DNA from: BPGX01 sp035405785
Lineage (GTDB): Bacteria > Bacteroidota > Bacteroidia > B-17B0 > Aurantibacillaceae
DNA: 64,000 bases
Assembly: GCA_035405785.1 (NCBI GenBank)
Contig: DAONJS010000002.1
Span: forward strand, 210,368-274,367
Reading direction: 5' to 3'
Both the position numbers and the translations under genes were made by a program. Positions within the stretch are counted from its first letter, which is position 1, and the number at the start of each line of letters is the position of its first letter. Positions 16,961 to 26,522 of this stretch are shown here, piece after piece. Below the pieces are notes generated by a model that was not told where the DNA came from, made no database searches, and saw only the letters and a program-made list of their open reading frames with translations.

Positions 16961-19900
16961 CTCATTAAAGTAACATCACCCGATTTTTTTATTACTCGGT
17001 TATTATACATTTCTACTTCTAATATCCAAACATATACACCAATTGGTTGCTCCTCCCCTTTAAAAGTTCCATCCCAACCTATTGATTGATCATTTGATTC
17101 AAAAATTAATTGCCCCCAATTATTATATACTTTGAATGATAATTTTTTGAATGGTCCTCCACGAACATATAAAACATCATTATTACCGTCTTTATTTGGT
17201 GAAAATCCTGTAGGTACTTGTGGTAATAAAATGACAGAAATGTCTTTTTGAACTGTGTCAATACAACCATCAACGGATGTAACAATTAAGGTTATGGTAT
17301 AATCACCTTGATCAGAGTATGTATGTGAAGGGTTTTGAATATTAGAAACATAAGTATCTCCAAAATTCCAATACCAGTTATTTATATTGCCTATTGGCGT
17401 AGAAAAATCAGAGAAATAAACAACTTCATTTGCAACAGTAGGATTATTTGTCATTGAGAAATCAGCATTAGGTTTTGGTTTTACATCAACCGGCTTTGTA
17501 ATACTATTAACACAGCCATCTGAAGAAGTTACGGTTAATAAAACATTATAAATAGCAGGTGCAGAAAATGTATGAACTGGATTATTCATTGTACTAAAAT
17601 TACCATCACCAAAATTCCAATTCCATTGTGTAATTATTCCAGGATTTATGTATGAAGAATCAAAAAATAATGTATTCGATTTTTCACAGGGTTTTTGATA
17701 TGTAAAATTAGCAATTGGAAGTGGATACACTTGTAGAGTTTTTTGAACAGAATCACTACACCCATTATTACCAGTTACTATATGAGTAACCGTATAAGTA
17801 TTTACTAAAGAATAAGTATGAATTGCATTTTGTGAAATAGTGTTTGAACCATCACCAAAATCCCAGTAATAATTAGTAATTGTACCTGTAGTAGCAGTAG
17901 ATGCATCATTAAAAATTACAGGTGAATTGACACAGGTGGTTGAATAGGTAAAATCTGCTTTAGGTGCGGGAATAAATGATATTTTTACAGTATCCTTACG
18001 TGGAGAACATCCTTTGTTGTTTGTACTTTCTAATATCAAACTCACTGTGCCTGTTGCAACATCAAATAAACTTGGAATATATTGCCCACTTAATGCTGTA
18101 TTATTAGGGAAAAAAGTTCCAGTTCCGGTTGATGTCCATTGACCTGTATTGGTATAACCTGTAACATTTCCATGTAATGGAATGGCGATATTGTTACATA
18201 CTGAAGTATCATTTCCAGCAGTAACAAATGGTGCTTTCAAAATATCTATTCTTACTGTATCTGAAACACTTGGACAAATGCCACCTTGTGAATTTAGAAT
18301 TAAATAAACATATCCATTTATTGTATCGGAAGCACTAACAAAATAAGTAGTTGAAAGTGCATTTGGATTACTAAAAAATCCTCCTCCTGTAGTTGACCAT
18401 ATACCCTGAGTAGCAGAACCAGAAACTGAACCATTAACTGTTACGAATCCAGCACTGGCACAAATAGTATCATTATTACCAGCATTCACACTCGGCTGTT
18501 GAATAATGTTAACAGCAATACTGTCAGATTCTGCGTTACAATTGCCATTATTGGTAGATGTCAATTTAATATAAATGACAGATTGCATCATATCAGCAGA
18601 ACTTAAAATATAATTTGTATTCATAATTGTATCAGATGGATTGAACAATCCTGAACCATTAGATGTCCAAATTCCTGTATTTGTAGCACCAGTTATACTA
18701 CCATTCAGTGAAATTGTGGGACTATTGGTACATACATTGACATCTGAACCTGCATTCACATTAGGCGGATTTGTAAATTTTATTTTAATTGAATCTGAAG
18801 CATCAGGACATCCGTAGATATTTCCGGTAGATGTAAGTTTTATCCATATAGAATCTGAAGAAGCATCAGAAGGTGTTGGTATATAAAATGTATTTACAGA
18901 ACCAGAATTCCCAAAAACTCCATTTCCTGTGGTACTCCATACAGCTCCAAGAGCATTTTGAACAACTCCATTTAAATTTATGTTTTGTAAATTATTCTTA
19001 CATAGTGTTACATTATTTCCGGCATCAACAATTGGAGATTTTCTGATGTAGATATTTACAGTATCAGTTTTGGGTGTACAATTTCCTGTTGAAGTAAGTA
19101 GTAATTGTATTACTGATTGAGTTGTATCCGCAGTTGATAAAATATAATTTGTATTTAAACTATTAGGATTAGAAAAAGTACCTGTACCATTTATAGCCGT
19201 CCAACTTCCTGTTGATGTTGCTCCATAAACATTACCATTTAAAGGAATTACACTATTGGTACCAATGCAATAATTAATATCACTCCCTGCATCTACATAA
19301 ACTTTTCTTAAAAATGATGACATATAATGATACAATCCTCCTGTTGTAGTATTACCATTAAAAACACCAAGTGCAAATACATCTGCAGTATTTACTAACA
19401 AATTAGAAGAATTTGGAGGTATATTAGTGGTATTAAAATTGATTTGAGCTCCAACCCAGTTACCTCCTGTGCCCGGCACAACAGTAAAGGCAGATGCAGG
19501 CACTAATGTAGGATTTCCATTTAGAATAAAATTTCCCTGAACACCATTTCTACAAATGATATTTAAGAAAAATGGCTGTGAATTATTTCTTGTAAAACTC
19601 ACTTGATTAGATCCTGCACAATTTAGTGGTGGAAGTATAGCCATTCCTAATTCACAACCAAATCCGGACATGTGAATTAAATATACAGGTTTATTAGCAC
19701 TCACATAAGTTAATGGTTGAGTTATACTATATTGTTTTGTATCACCTTTATTGATAGTATAAGTAGTAAGTGTTCCGTCATTGATATTAATTTGTGTAAA
19801 ATTATCAGTTGCAACTATAAATATACTTTCATTAGATCCTGCATTTAATTGTCCTTTATTGATAATATATTCTTTTCCTACAACATCAACTGGCACAATT

Positions 19901-20718
19901 TGGTCTCCCATTAAATCAAAGCATCCGCCTCCTCCAGAAGGATTAACTGAGTCGTCTGCTATAGTGACTGCTATATTTTTATTTGAAACAATGATTGTGC
20001 CCCCTAAATTATTTCCAAGAACATTTTCTGTTTGCGTTACATTTTCAATTGTATATACATCACCTGGATTAGGTAACATAACGCTATAAGTTACATTAGC
20101 AGGATGACCTACCACATTACATTTTGGTGTTATCCAAACAACTGTATTATAGTCCGTAGCTACAATATTTACCTGTGATTTTGGTTGAGTAATTAATGCG
20201 TCACCATTTAAATCACCTGTAAGTGTTCTATTATTCCATAGTGTTTGCATAGGAACAACAAATTCAGTACCTAATCCATTTTGCCCTTTTAATGAAAAGG
20301 TTTCCGGATTATAAAAAGTGGGAGCTCTTGTTACAACATCATATACCACTGTAATAGGATTATCTGAACTGATTTTAAATCCTTTACGAAGCACAGTATT
20401 TGCCGGGCGGCATTCCAATGAATCAAAACCCATTGTAGTAGGTCCTGCCAATGCACCTTTCCAATATGTTACATTGACAATACTATTTGCGGGCATTGTA
20501 AATGTTGTATCATACCATGTTCCCATTGCTGGCTGCCTTATTCTTACAGTCGTTGGATTTCCAAATGATGAGATATGAAATTGAACAGGTTCTTTCCATG
20601 TATGATCGGGAGTAACCCATGGTGCAGCAAACCAAAATACTGTATCAATTTGAGATGATGTGTTTTTATAAATGAGTAGTAGGAATCCAATAATTAATAT
20701 CCTAATTATTCTTGTCAT
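16957..20718 (-). CDS. Giant T9SS type B surface protein, IgGFc-binding-like and PKD domains (copy 2)
   Basis: A 1253-residue secreted protein. Order: signal peptide (ends near NTSSQ); an IgGFc-binding-protein-like N-terminal domain (about 25-430); five repeats of about 90 residues, each opening with V-x-AG-(S/N)-(D/N) and a cysteine and containing GxWTSNGSG-like strands; three PKD domains (YYWDFGDGS, WNWNFGDGN, WYWNFGDTY); and a type B/gliding-motility C-terminal signal (PTGFSPNKDGNND, VYNNWGQLIFES, WDGTFKGEEQPIGVYVW). The C-terminal signal directs T9SS export, and the body is probably a surface adhesin. The start overlaps the upstream PorP/SprF gene by 17 bases. Confidence 0.92.
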   Translation of the reverse strand: MTRIIRILIIGFLLLIYKNTSSQIDTVFWFAAPWVTPDHTWKEPVQFHISSFGNPTTVRIRQPAMGTWYDTTFTMPANSIVNVTYWKGALAGPTTMGFDSLECRPANTVLRKGFKISSDNPITVVYDVVTRAPTFYNPETFSLKGQNGLGTEFVVPMQTLWNNRTLTGDLNGDALITQPKSQVNIVATDYNTVVWITPKCNVVGHPANVTYSVMLPNPGDVYTIENVTQTENVLGNNLGGTIIVSNKNIAVTIADDSVNPSGGGGCFDLMGDQIVPVDVVGKEYIINKGQLNAGSNESIFIVATDNFTQININDGTLTTYTINKGDTKQYSITQPLTYVSANKPVYLIHMSGFGCELGMAILPPLNCAGSNQVSFTRNNSQPFFLNIICRNGVQGNFILNGNPTLVPASAFTVVPGTGGNWVGAQINFNTTNIPPNSSNLLVNTADVFALGVFNGNTTTGGLYHYMSSFLRKVYVDAGSDINYCIGTNSVIPLNGNVYGATSTGSWTAINGTGTFSNPNSLNTNYILSTADTTQSVIQLLLTSTGNCTPKTDTVNIYIRKSPIVDAGNNVTLCKNNLQNINLNGVVQNALGAVWSTTGNGVFGNSGSVNTFYIPTPSDASSDSIWIKLTSTGNIYGCPDASDSIKIKFTNPPNVNAGSDVNVCTNSPTISLNGSITGATNTGIWTSNGSGLFNPSDTIMNTNYILSSADMMQSVIYIKLTSTNNGNCNAESDSIAVNIIQQPSVNAGNNDTICASAGFVTVNGSVSGSATQGIWSTTGGGFFSNPNALSTTYFVSASDTINGYVYLILNSQGGICPSVSDTVRIDILKAPFVTAGNDTSVCNNIAIPLHGNVTGYTNTGQWTSTGTGTFFPNNTALSGQYIPSLFDVATGTVSLILESTNNKGCSPRKDTVKISFIPAPKADFTYSTTCVNSPVIFNDASTATTGTITNYYWDFGDGSNTISQNAIHTYSLVNTYTVTHIVTGNNGCSDSVQKTLQVYPLPIANFTYQKPCEKSNTLFFDSSYINPGIITQWNWNFGDGNFSTMNNPVHTFSAPAIYNVLLTVTSSDGCVNSITKPVDVKPKPNADFSMTNNPTVANEVVYFSDFSTPIGNINNWYWNFGDTYVSNIQNPSHTYSDQGDYTITLIVTSVDGCIDTVQKDISVILLPQVPTGFSPNKDGNNDVLYVRGGPFKKLSFKVYNNWGQLIFESNDQSIGWDGTFKGEEQPIGVYVWILEVEMYNNRVIKKSGDVTLMR

Positions 20719-21691
20719 TGTTATTATTTTTTTTATTTTTAATGCTTTGTTTAATAGAATTATCAGGAATTATAAATTCTTCTTCATCCTTAGATTTTTC
20801 CTTACCTTTAAAATAAAACCCTACAAAAATTTCGTGACTACCAGAATTGTATTTCTGGATAGAGTTTACAGAGTAATCATAGGCATATCCAAATTTTAAT
20901 TTGTTATTCAAAGCGTTTAATCCAAATAAAAAAGAAGCATTTGAGTAAGTACGATATGCTCCACCTATCCAGAATATTTCCTTCCATTGAATCTTAAGCA
21001 TATATTCTGGCTGATATGGGACAGGTGCAGAATGTTTAATTAAAACAAGTGGTTGTATTTGAATATCTTTATGAACATTAAAATTGTAACCACAACTGAT
21101 ATTGTATACTGCTACATTTTTTCCTATAGCATTAGAATAATTATATTTTGTACTTATCAAACTTAATGATGATAAACCAAGAAAGAATTTTTTTGAATAA
21201 AGTAATAAACCTGCATTAGCATCAAAAGCATTTGCATTCAATATGGTTCCGGTTAATAATTCATCTCCTTTATCATACATTTTCACATCATACAACCTCA
21301 CTCTGATTTGACTCATACCCGCAGAAACTCCTAATCCTAATTTTAATTTGGAATTTAATTTAATATGATAAGCATAAGTTAGGTGAGCCATTGTTTTACT
21401 AAATAATCCCAATTTATCATTAAGTATTTGTCCTCCAAAAGCCATTTGTGGTCTTTTTTTCAATGACGAATAAACATTCATTAGCATAGTTTGAGGTGCA
21501 TCATTACTAAATCCTAACCATTGATTTCTATAAAACATATTTACACTAGTTCCTTCTGTACTTCCAGCTATAGCAGGATTATAAGAAAAAGCATTCAATA
21601 AAAAATTAGTATAAACAGTTGTTTGCTGAGCCAACAACACATTGCTTAAAATTGCAATATAATATAGTATATAAAAATTTTTTCTATTCAT
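20702..21691 (-). CDS. PorP/SprF family type IX secretion membrane protein (copy 1)
   Basis: A 329-residue outer-membrane protein homologous to the gene at 15953. It has a signal peptide ending VLLAQQ, the YNPAIAGSTEG and YRNQWLGF motifs of PorP/SprF, and barrel strands through residue 305. A low-complexity lysine/asparagine tail follows (IKNKKNNNNDKNN), coded by the sequence that also contains the next gene's start. It begins 2 bases after the stop of the 1145-residue adhesin, its likely cargo. The basic tail is absent from copy 2. Confidence 0.9.
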   Translation of the reverse strand: MNRKNFYILYYIAILSNVLLAQQTTVYTNFLLNAFSYNPAIAGSTEGTSVNMFYRNQWLGFSNDAPQTMLMNVYSSLKKRPQMAFGGQILNDKLGLFSKTMAHLTYAYHIKLNSKLKLGLGVSAGMSQIRVRLYDVKMYDKGDELLTGTILNANAFDANAGLLLYSKKFFLGLSSLSLISTKYNYSNAIGKNVAVYNISCGYNFNVHKDIQIQPLVLIKHSAPVPYQPEYMLKIQWKEIFWIGGAYRTYSNASFLFGLNALNNKLKFGYAYDYSVNSIQKYNSGSHEIFVGFYFKGKEKSKDEEEFIIPDNSIKQSIKNKKNNNNDKNN

Positions 21692-21693
21692 AA

Positions 21694-24600
21694 TTATTTA
21701 ATTAATAAAATGCTTCCCTTGTATATTTTTTGTTTTGAAGGGTCATTATGATTTAAATTGATAACATAATAATATGTTCCTACAGGTAATGGATTGCCAT
21801 TGTATGTGCCATCCCAAACATTGCTATATCCTTTTGAATAATAAATTCTTTCTCCCCATCTATTAAATATCTCAATTTCTGCATCTGGATAGTATACATT
21901 TATAAAATCCAATCTCCACACATCATTTTTTCCATCATTGTTAGGTGATATAGCATTTGGTATTAATTGTTCAATTTCATTTGCTACATTTAAAATTTTT
22001 ATTTGTGCAATCGCTGTATCTTTACATCCATATTGGTCTGTAACAATTTGAATTACTGTATAAGTTCCATTTGCATAATATGTGTTATATGGATTTTGAT
22101 TAGTAGAAGAATTTCCATCACCAAAAGCCCAATACCATGAAACTGAATTTTTAGAAGTATCTACGAATGATACATTTGATCCAATTGTTAATCCACTGTT
22201 GGTAACATAATAAAAACCAGCACTTGGTCCAGGTGTTACATTAATGCTTTTGACTATTGTATCTTTGCAATTATGATTAGAAGAAACAATATGAGTAATT
22301 GAATAATATCCGCTTGATGGGAAATAAACTATTGGATTTTGTTGAATTGAAGTGCCTGCCCCTCCAAAATCATAATAAAACGAAGTTATGGTATCTGACA
22401 AATCAATATATGAACTATCATTAAAGAAAAACTGTAAATTGTTTGAAATACAAGTTCTTGAATATGTAAAATTAGCAATTGGTTTTGGATAAACTTCAAC
22501 GCTTTTCTGAATAGTATCAAAGCACCCAAAGGAATTTTGAACTATGAGTGAAACTGTATAAGTATTAGCATTTGCATAAAGATGTGAAGGATTTTGGATA
22601 TTAGAATTGCCACCATCACCAAAATCCCATTGCCATGAAGAAAGAGAACCGTTGATTGGTAACGAAAAATCAGTAAAAGGTGTTTGTTGCTCATTACATA
22701 CATTATTTGTTGTAAAATTTGCATAAGGTTTTTCCTTAAAATCAATTCTTACTTGGTCTGAAACAGCAATACAATTTCCGTTATTCGTAGAAGTTAAACT
22801 TAATATGACATATCCAGCTGAAATTTCTGATGGAGTAGGAATATAAGTTGTGGTTAAAACTGTATTTGATGGAACAAATGTACCTGATCCATTACCCCAA
22901 ATACCAGTACTTGTAGGACCACTTATTGTTCCGGATAATATTGTCTGAGGACTATTTTTACAACTATAAATATCCAAACCAGCATTAACAGAAGGCGGTG
23001 TTGTAAAAAAAACCTGAATACTATCGCTAACTGCTTTACATAATCCATTATTAGTAGAAGTAATTTTCAAATATACTGTTCCATTTGCTACATCAGATGA
23101 AGAAGCCACATAAGTTGTAGTTAATTGTGTGCTTGATGGAGAAAACAAGCCATTTCCACTCGTGGACCATTTAACAGTATTAGTATTTGTTCCAGAAATC
23201 ACACCTGTTAAACTTAATGTTGCATTATTTGCACAAACGCTTGCTGAAACAGGACCAGCATCTATACTTACTTGTTTGATAAAAGAAATTTTTACACTAT
23301 CACTCACTGCAGCACAAATACTATTGTTAGTTGATGTTAATATTAAATATATAAATGGCTGAGATGTATCAGCACTTGAAGGGTAATATGTTATATTCAT
23401 AGAGGTTGCTGAAGGTGAAATAGTACCTGTTCCACTTGAATTCCAAATACCACTAGTGGTAAATCCAGTAATAGTTCCTGAAAGTACAGTAGCCGCATTA
23501 TTAGTACATTTTACCTGATCAATACCTGCATTTACAATTGGAGCAGGTATTAAATTTAAATTCAAAGTGTCTTTTACATTAGGACAATTTCCAGTAGAAG
23601 ATAAAATTATTTTTACTGGTTTTATTGCTGTATCAAGAGGACTTGGAATATATGTATTAGACAGAGCACTTGTTCCTGATAAAAAGCTGCCAAAACCATT
23701 TGTACTCCATACTCCCGAAATATCACCACCACCAATAATTCCATTTAAAATATAAGAAGTGTTTGAACAAATTACTCCATCAGAACCTGCATTTGCAAAA
23801 GGAGAAGATCTAAAATTAGACAGGTATGCATAAGAACTATTATTGATTTGTGCACCTTGATTAATAGCACAAGCAAAAACATCTCCTGAATTTGAAATGA
23901 TACATTGAGACCCCAAAGGAAGTTGTGATGTGCTAATGTATTTTCTTGTAGCAACCATTGTTCCACCTGTTCCCGGAACAACACTAAAATCTGATGCATT
24001 GATAATTCCTGATATTCCATTTACGGTGAACAATCCTTCTTTACCAGCGTGAGTAACTAAATGAACAGCTAAACTATCTGAAGATGTTCTTACAAATGAT
24101 GTAGTATATGTTCCTGTACAAAATAATGGTGGCACTTGTGATCCACTCATTTTACATCCATAACCACCAACATGAAATACATAAACAGGTTGAGTAGATT
24201 GAATATATGTAATAGGTGCAGTTAAAGCAACTGAGTATGTTTGACCAAAATTTATCAATGTTCCAAATAGGGGACCTCCATTATTGATTGTAATACTTGT
24301 TGAATTAGCAATAGATAAAATATATACTATATCAGAATTACTATTTGAATTTGATTTAATCACAGCATATTTTGTACTTAAATAATTGGTTGAGGTTATT
24401 TGATCTGCAACAGTTGACAAACATCCATTATTTAATAATCCAGATGAAGAAACTGTAATTGAAATTGGTTTATTAGATGATATTATGCTGCCAGAAAGTC
24501 CATTTGGTGCTATTGTTGTTGTATCCTGACAACTATAAGTTTGTCCTTTTTGTAACAGAATACTAAAAGTAACATTTGCATTATGACCGATAATTTTAGA

Positions 24601-25131
24601 GCGAGGCGTAATAAGTACAGTTGTGTTATTCTCAGTGGCAACTATATCTATGCAAGATTTTCCACGAGGACTAATAGTATTTGAAGAAAGATAAGTATTT
24701 TGAAAAGGTGTATAAAAATTAGTATCCAAAGCTGCTCTGCCTTTTAAACTTATAAATTCTCTGTTTGATGAGCTATTAATGGAATAATATACAGAAATAG
24801 GTGCCGTGGACGAAATGTGAATTCCTCGTCTTAAAATCTTATCTGCTGTATTGTTTTCAACGCTATCAATAAAAGGTGTTAAATCTAAAGTATCAGAAGA
24901 ATAAACAGGTAGGTTTATTGTAACAGGAATAAAAGAAGAATTAGCAGGTTGAAAAATAGTTACAACAGCAGGTGAGTTATATGATGAAAAATAAATTTTT
25001 ATTGGTCTATCACCTAAGCCCTGTGAAATATCTGGTGCTACAAACCAAAACGAAGTATCTATCTGTGCAATATTTTTAGATAAACACCCTAAAAACACGG
25101 CAATTATGATTAATTTACATTTATATAACAT
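21694..25131 (-). CDS. Giant T9SS type B surface protein, IgGFc-binding-like and PKD domains (copy 1)
   Basis: A 1145-residue paralogue of the protein at 16957 and first gene of the five-gene operon. Order: signal peptide; IgGFc-binding-like domain (about 25-440; starts DTSFWFVAPD); four repeats of about 90 residues opening with AG-x-D/x-C; three PKD domains (WQWDFGDGG, a divergent FYYDFGGAG, WYWAFGDGN); and a type B C-terminal signal (PNAISPNNDGKNDVW, IFNRWGERIYYS, WDGTYNGNPLPVGTYYY). It differs from copy 2 mainly in having four rather than five central repeats. It is probably a surface adhesin exported with the PorP/SprF protein encoded next. Confidence 0.92.
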   Translation of the reverse strand: MLYKCKLIIIAVFLGCLSKNIAQIDTSFWFVAPDISQGLGDRPIKIYFSSYNSPAVVTIFQPANSSFIPVTINLPVYSSDTLDLTPFIDSVENNTADKILRRGIHISSTAPISVYYSINSSSNREFISLKGRAALDTNFYTPFQNTYLSSNTISPRGKSCIDIVATENNTTVLITPRSKIIGHNANVTFSILLQKGQTYSCQDTTTIAPNGLSGSIISSNKPISITVSSSGLLNNGCLSTVADQITSTNYLSTKYAVIKSNSNSNSDIVYILSIANSTSITINNGGPLFGTLINFGQTYSVALTAPITYIQSTQPVYVFHVGGYGCKMSGSQVPPLFCTGTYTTSFVRTSSDSLAVHLVTHAGKEGLFTVNGISGIINASDFSVVPGTGGTMVATRKYISTSQLPLGSQCIISNSGDVFACAINQGAQINNSSYAYLSNFRSSPFANAGSDGVICSNTSYILNGIIGGGDISGVWSTNGFGSFLSGTSALSNTYIPSPLDTAIKPVKIILSSTGNCPNVKDTLNLNLIPAPIVNAGIDQVKCTNNAATVLSGTITGFTTSGIWNSSGTGTISPSATSMNITYYPSSADTSQPFIYLILTSTNNSICAAVSDSVKISFIKQVSIDAGPVSASVCANNATLSLTGVISGTNTNTVKWSTSGNGLFSPSSTQLTTTYVASSSDVANGTVYLKITSTNNGLCKAVSDSIQVFFTTPPSVNAGLDIYSCKNSPQTILSGTISGPTSTGIWGNGSGTFVPSNTVLTTTYIPTPSEISAGYVILSLTSTNNGNCIAVSDQVRIDFKEKPYANFTTNNVCNEQQTPFTDFSLPINGSLSSWQWDFGDGGNSNIQNPSHLYANANTYTVSLIVQNSFGCFDTIQKSVEVYPKPIANFTYSRTCISNNLQFFFNDSSYIDLSDTITSFYYDFGGAGTSIQQNPIVYFPSSGYYSITHIVSSNHNCKDTIVKSINVTPGPSAGFYYVTNSGLTIGSNVSFVDTSKNSVSWYWAFGDGNSSTNQNPYNTYYANGTYTVIQIVTDQYGCKDTAIAQIKILNVANEIEQLIPNAISPNNDGKNDVWRLDFINVYYPDAEIEIFNRWGERIYYSKGYSNVWDGTYNGNPLPVGTYYYVINLNHNDPSKQKIYKGSILLIK

Positions 25132-25153
25132 TTTTTAATATTTATATTTTTTG

Positions 25154-25185
25154 CAAGTATACAGAAAATTTAAATAATAGCAAAA
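25154..25185 (-). promoter_or_regulatory. Promoter of the five-gene adhesin operon
   Basis: On the minus strand TTTTG (25181-25185) is followed after 19 bases by TATACTTG (25154-25161), one base off TAnnTTTG. The 19-base spacing matches the Bacteroidota -33/-7 layout. The -7 box ends 22 bases before the ATG at 25131. No other convincing promoter is seen down to 13866. Confidence 0.6.
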
Positions 25186-25223
25186 TTTTATCTATCATTG
25201 TCCATTATTATAAATAATGATTT

Positions 25224-26330
25224 ATGACTAATAATTCTGAATATCCAAAGTTGGGATTATCTCCCGGAACTATTAAATATACAGGCAGTTCTCCAAAAGA
25301 GAGAGTAAAACTAACTTTGATTATTTACAATGAAAACTTTTTTGAAACAAAAATTTATCACGACTGGTCTGAATTAGAAAAGGAATTAATAAAGTATAAT
25401 GATGATTTTACAAAATGGATAAATGTGGATGGTATTAATCATGTTAAATTAATTGAAAGAATAGGTGAAAAATTTGACATTCACCCTCTTACACTTGAAG
25501 ACATTGTGCATATAGAACAAAGACCAAAATTTGAAGAATTTGATTATTACTTGCTTTCTATTTTCAGAGCGTTTTATTATCAGGACACTTCATCATCTGA
25601 TAAAAACAAAATGTTTTCACTTTTATCTGAACAACTTTCAATTATTCTTACAAGAAATAATACTTTAATTTCCTTTCAAGAAAACATTTTGATTGACCCA
25701 TTTGAAGTAGTTAGGAAAAGATTAAACAATGAAAAAAGCAAACTTCGTCATTCAAAAGCAGATTATTTGATGTATGCATTATTAGATGCCACAGTAGATT
25801 ATTATTTCTTATGTATAGAAAAAATCAGTGATAAAATTGAAGAATTAGAAACTGAAATTATTAAAGATAAAAGCGTGACTCTCTCATCAAAAAATTTATT
25901 TAAAATTTATCGATTAAAGAAAGATATTGTAAATATGCGAAAAGCCGTGTGGCCAATGCGTGATATGATTAATAGTATTTTACATAGCGATGATACTATC
26001 CTTTCAAATAGTACAAAATTTTATCTGCGTGATGTTTATGATCATGTTGTTAGAATCATTGATAGTATTGAAACACAAAGAGATCTGGTTTCTGGATTAA
26101 TTGATTTTTATTTATCTATGAACTCAAACAAGATGAACGAGGTAATGAAATTTTTAACTATCATTTCTACTATTTTTATACCTGTAACATTTATTGCTGG
26201 TATTTACGGTATGAACTTTGACAATATGCCAGAATTAAGACATCCTTATGGTTATTTTATGACTCTTACTCTGATGGTGGTAATTATTATTTCCTTACTC
26301 TTTTATTTCAGAAAAAGAAAGTGGTTGTGA
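25224..26330 (+). CDS. corA: CorA family magnesium/cobalt transporter
   Basis: A 368-residue CorA channel. A long acidic/helical cytoplasmic domain (residues 1-300) includes the HPLTLEDI and IEQRPKFEEFDYY segments seen in CorA proteins. Two membrane helices at the C-terminus are separated by the signature YGMNFDNMPEL loop, whose GMN motif forms the ion selectivity filter. A basic tail (FRKRKWL) follows helix 2. The likely substrate is Mg2+. It is divergent from the adhesin operon; TATCATTG at 25193-25200 is a one-mismatch -7 box. Confidence 0.94.
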   Translation: MTNNSEYPKLGLSPGTIKYTGSSPKERVKLTLIIYNENFFETKIYHDWSELEKELIKYNDDFTKWINVDGINHVKLIERIGEKFDIHPLTLEDIVHIEQRPKFEEFDYYLLSIFRAFYYQDTSSSDKNKMFSLLSEQLSIILTRNNTLISFQENILIDPFEVVRKRLNNEKSKLRHSKADYLMYALLDATVDYYFLCIEKISDKIEELETEIIKDKSVTLSSKNLFKIYRLKKDIVNMRKAVWPMRDMINSILHSDDTILSNSTKFYLRDVYDHVVRIIDSIETQRDLVSGLIDFYLSMNSNKMNEVMKFLTIISTIFIPVTFIAGIYGMNFDNMPELRHPYGYFMTLTLMVVIIISLLFYFRKRKWL

Positions 26331-26349
26331 ATTTTACGATACAAAACAC

Positions 26350-26511
26350 GTTACTATTCAGACGTTCAAAATAATTATCAATATACATTTCTCGCAACGA
26401 TAGCAAAGGATAAGAACACCAAGCACGCAAAGTTAAAAAAATATTCTTTGCAACCATTGCGAAATACTTTGCGTTCTTTGCGTAAAAAATATATCTACAC
26501 TGAATAGTAAC
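26350..26511. repeat. 162-bp MITE-like element with 12-bp terminal inverted repeats
   Basis: GTTACTATTCAG (26350-26361) and CTGAATAGTAAC (26500-26511) are perfect inverted repeats flanking 138 bases. The interior also has partly inverted blocks (AGCACGCAAAG near the left, CTTTGCGT near the right). It fills nearly all of the gap between corA and dnaE. No target-site duplication is clear. Partial blocks recur at 11174-11250. It has no coding capacity. Confidence 0.6.
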
Positions 26512-26522
26512 ATATGTTATTC

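Noticed and set aside
20318..20578. Open frames antisense to the adhesin and polymerase genes (for example this one)
   Set aside because: They lie wholly inside well-supported genes on the other strand, have no recognisable domains, and have no promoter or conserved start.
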